Positions 60,594 through 64,000 of a stretch of DNA of 64,000 nucleotides are shown here, in pieces. This DNA is from Dasypus novemcinctus (taxonomy: Eukaryota; Chordata; Mammalia; Cingulata; Dasypodidae), in NCBI RefSeq assembly GCF_030445035.2, contig NW_026688628.1:1736001-1800000 (forward strand). The letters run 5' to 3'. Position numbers and translations under genes: made by a program. Position 1 is the first letter of the stretch; each line of letters begins with the position of its first letter. The notes under the pieces are model-generated. The model ran no database searches. It saw only the letters and a list, made by a program, of their open reading frames with translations, and was not told the DNA's origin.

Positions 60594-62055
60594 TTTTTTC
60601 CCCTTGTGTGAAAACTAACCTAATCTTTGTTTTTTTTTTTTGTTTTGTTTTTTTACATTTTATGGCTGATAAAAGGTTTAAACTGGGAAATGACAGGGCA
60701 AACTGATTCTTAATTCCCTAGCCTAGTAGATAGGTTTAATCTGCCACACCTAGTCTTGCCTTTAAAGCTCTTGCAAAAGGAGGCCCTTTCCTAATTGTTT
60801 CTATAATCAGATTTCTATACGACTTTTTCATCCTGCTTAGTTTAATTTGGGCTTTAAGAATATTTATTTACATATATAACTGCATATTTAATTTTAACAA
60901 TTTGAATAGAGCTCTTTTAAGAATTTTCATTTGTTAATTTGATATTATTATCCTGGTGTATGAAGATATACACTGAGCAAATGGGCAGACACAAAGGTAG
61001 ACACAGAAACACAACTCATTGATGTTATAATTTGCATTATTTTATATACTGTTTAGTTTAATTTGGGGTCCGGAAATATATATTACTTATATAACTGCAT
61101 ATTTAACCTCAACAATTTGAGCAAATAGGCAGACATAAATAGTTTGACACAAAAACAAAACTTTAGTTACTTTAAACTTCTAATCTTTACAAAACAAGTG
61201 TGATTGCAAAACATTTCAAAGACTCCTGAAACTTTTCTTAATTTGCACTATGACTGCAGTTTTACACAAGAATTTTCTTTCTTATTTAATGGATTGTAAT
61301 CAAAATGTTCTCAATGCTTTAGCACCATTTTTTGATTCAGAGCTTTATATTTTACTTTGAATTTAGCAGAAATTTGGATAAGCAACAAGATTAATTTTAT
61401 ATATATTTACTGAGGCTATTTGAAGCCTCAGGGAGACAGACTGGTTTCTCTCATGAATTGCCACTCCTAGGAACATTGACAGTCAGGACAAGAGACTCCT
61501 CCACCTCCCCCTGCCTTTTTTTTAATTTTGGAGATAATAAAACTCCAGTGGTCATTTAACCTTATGCCATTAGGCAGCAATTTATTCAATTTACACTTGA
61601 ATTCATGAGAGAGAGGGTTACTAATACCAGGACAGGAGACAGTGATGTCCCAGCTCTTTTCTGGCCTGTAGGGGCAGAAGCTATTATGAAATAACCATAG
61701 GCAAAGGCAAGGGGTGAGGTTAGGCTTGAAGTAACCATAAACAAAGGAAAGGTTAGTTTAGAATTTACACTTAAATAATACTTTCAGACTAAATTCACCC
61801 AGCTTTAATTTCAGTTATCCACAGCCAGTGATTGCTAAATTCTCTTAAATATGGTCCCTCCCATTTCCCCCCAAGAGATTATCTCAATTTGGGGTTTATG
61901 GCAAAAAGAGCACAAAAGGAAGATTTTTCTTTCCTGAGGATTTATCAGCAGTCTTTCTAACCAATAGGCCTTAAAAGCAATCAGCATTATGATCAGAGTC
62001 TACCTGATGAAACTCTGTGCATACAAGGGCCTGGCTGAATGGGGTTCCCCCAACC
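60594..62055. other. Unannotated region with an internal imperfect duplication
   Basis: Lies on the internal side of the second LTR, but no retroviral protein is readable. The segments 60837-61016 and 61051-61163 resemble each other (TAGTTTAATTTGGG, ACTGCATATTTAA and GAGCAAATGGGCAGACA recur in order). Confidence 0.4.
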
Positions 62056-62057
62056 CA

Positions 62058-62215
62058 CCTGCCAGCAGCCTCAGCATCACCTGGCAATTTGTTAGAAATG
62101 CAAATTCTCAGACCCAGATCCAGACCTGCTGAATCAGAAACTCCAGGGATGGGCCAGGCTGTTTTATTTAACAGTTGTCCAGGAGACTCTGATTCAAGGT
62201 CATTCTTGAGACCCT
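62058..62215. mobile_element. hAT-Charlie-type non-autonomous DNA transposon fragment (MER20-like)
   Basis: The order CAGCATCACCTGGCAATTTG, TTAGAAATGCAAATTCTCAG, CCTGCTGAATCAGAAACTC, followed by a reverse-complement-like right half, resembles a common eutherian hAT-Charlie element. The exact family was assigned from memory. Confidence 0.5.
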
Positions 62216-62239
62216 GTGGCTGAGAGTCCAGGCACTAGA

Positions 62240-62345
62240 CCAGTCCCTGTATTTTACAAAAACAAAACTGAGTTGCAGAGAGGATAAGGGACTTCTCCAA
62301 ATTTTCACAGTTGGCCAGTGCCTGAGGCAAGAATGGAATGAAAAA
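62240..62345 (-). mobile_element. MIR element (ancient tRNA-derived SINE)
   Basis: The plus strand reads GTATTTTACAAAAACAAAACTGAGTTGCAGAGAGG and onwards to GCCAGTGCCTGAGGCAAGAATGGAATG in outline, matching the MIR core (TTTTACAGATGAGGAAACTGAGG...) in reverse. Diverged, as expected for its age. Confidence 0.6.
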
Positions 62346-62565
62346 TTGCCTCTTCCCTGAATTCTAAGACTGAGTAAAACCTACCCAAAGCTTCAGGCAA
62401 CTGAAAACAACTCTGTGAGCTAAAAATGCAAATCAGAAACCTTGGAGTTCACTTCTGTCAAGCCAATGAACACTGACATCCATAGGTGAATAAAAATGCC
62501 CATACTCAAAGTTCTCCTAAACCCTTAAGCTTTGTAGGAAGTATTCTTTCATTAAAAGTGCTTTA

Positions 62566-62942
62566 GGGGAAGCATATGTGGCTCAAGCAGTTGGGCACCA
62601 CTTGGGAAGTCCTAGCTTTGGTTCCCAGTGTCTCTTTAAGAAAACTAACAAGACAGAGAGCTGATGCAAAGGGTTGGTGCAGCAAGCTGACACAACAAAA
62701 TGACACAACGAGACAACACAATGAGGAAATACTACAAAAGATGCTGCAAGCAGGGAGCAGATGTAGCTCAAGTGGCTGAACACCTCCCACCCATATGAGA
62801 GATCCTGGGTTCTGTTCCAGATGCCTCCTAAAAAAAAAAAAAGAACTAGACATAGAGAGCAGGCAGTGAGTACAAATAATGAGAGGGTGAGAAATATATA
62901 AATAAATAAAATAAATGAATGAATAAATAAATAATAAAATCT
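62566..62942 (+). mobile_element. Dimeric/chimeric tRNA-derived SINE (DAS-like)
   Basis: The first tRNA-like unit (62566 to about 62645, TGTGGCTCAAGC and TTTGGTTCCCAG) is followed by a CACAA-rich body; the second (about 62753-62830, TGTAGCTCAAGTGG and GGGTTCTGTTCC) is followed by an A run, another short body and an AAAT-rich tail to 62942. Direct repeats ending CTTTAG are visible at both ends, slightly diverged. Confidence 0.8.
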
Positions 62943-64000
62943 TTAGAAAACACACAAACACTTTAAGCCCACACCCTTTAAAATTCCAGTATTTCAAAAC
63001 ATCTGTTTAGAAATTACTAGGCTTTATCTTGAATCCTCTATATTATTCTTTTTCGAAACTCAATGTGCAATTCTTAAAGGCAACAACCACTCCACTTCCC
63101 CTTGCTCTAGATATGTATAACAATAGAAAAATCATTTTCGACTAGTGGTGGAAATCTGATTAAGTAAAGCACATTATTTTAATCTTAGAATATGTTTCTG
63201 CTTGATATGGCTTTAATGGGCATACTTAACACATTTAAGTTGAAAATGTCTCATCTACAGAAATACATTTAATTTCCCTAGCCGTCTAACAAACATAAGA
63301 GCTTTTGAAATCTTGCCCATTTCAAACCCTGCTTATTAAAAGTAAGCACTAAAAGGTTAAAGGTCTATTTTAAACTAAATGAAAATAACTTAACTTTGAA
63401 ATTAATTTATTGCTTTCACTTTCAGATGAAGGCATCTCCTACAGATGCATTGTTTTTCTTGGTAATCTAGACTGAAGAAAGAGTTATTTATAAAAATATC
63501 TATAACCCAAAATTTACATATTTTTATGGTATTACCAATATGATATAATGGACCCAAAGGCATTCTGAATAAAATATTGTTAATTGTTTGAAAAAAATAA
63601 AAGGCACATATTGTGAAAAAAAGCTGGTTTCTAATTAATAAAGATATATTTAGAAGTCACTCAGCCTTGAAATTACCAGTAATTCAATGTCATGGGTCCT
63701 TTGAGAATGACCTGGTCTTCAAAACAATAAAACCAATGATTGAGGAATCAGGGTTGAAATCAACTAAATCACCTACCCATCAACTACTAAACTGGAGAAT
63801 TTAATCACAAAAGATGAGGGATTATCTCTTCCAAGGGATCACTTCATTAAAAATATAGATGGTATCTTAACACTCAAACAATTTTTCAAATTTTATCCAA
63901 AGTAAACATTTCCAAGTGAGGTTAAAAGCGACTGCTTAAAAAACACCCAAAGTTGATGGTCATCACCAGGATTGATGATCAGGCTGGTGTACCACAGGGC
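62943..64000. other. Unannotated region to the window edge
   Basis: AT-rich, no recognised gene, RNA or repeat. Confidence 0.4.

Overview
The window is mammalian nuclear DNA, AT-rich and dominated by retrotransposons, with no prokaryotic features. It points to a xenarthran (armadillo, sloth or anteater). The evidence is several tRNA-derived SINEs, some fused to an unrelated body or dimeric, that resemble the DAS-SINEs described from the nine-banded armadillo, plus a LINE-1 lineage with an exceptionally long 3' UTR. The species call is an inference.

The only apparently intact host gene is a single-coding-exon olfactory receptor of family 7 type on the minus strand (10730-11770). A second family-7-like receptor, broken by two nonsense codons and a deletion, lies about 21 kb away on the same strand (32623-33492). 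The two share non-coding sequence upstream of the start codon, so they look like tandem paralogues in an olfactory-receptor cluster.

From left to right: two head-to-tail L1 3' portions (1-4980 and 4981-9955); the receptor gene; about 8 kb of mostly unique DNA with small L1 3' ends; an old minus-strand L1 with a nested young L1 and a SINE (18.1-20.1 kb); a structurally complete 9.49-kb L1 on the minus strand with a perfect 15-bp target-site duplication (20639-30125); the receptor pseudogene; and, from 34 to 46 kb, old L1 pieces, L1 3' UTR copies, a chimeric SINE, an LTR-like insertion and a broken gammaretrovirus-like gag on the minus strand. After that come a SINE, a solo LTR with four 36-bp repeats and a 4-bp duplication (48.28-48.73 kb), more SINE/MIR copies, an old nearly full-length L1 fused to a second L1 fragment (51.2-57.7 kb), two probable minus-strand LTRs (57.7-60.6 kb), and a tail with a hAT-like element, a MIR and a dimeric SINE.

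No new cellular system is visible. The most notable material is the L1 lineage: total length near 9.5 kb, a 3' UTR of about 2.8 kb ending in a G-rich tract, and a short reading frame in that UTR that stays open in several copies of different age. The gag remnant with an expanded repetitive proline-rich segment is also worth a look.
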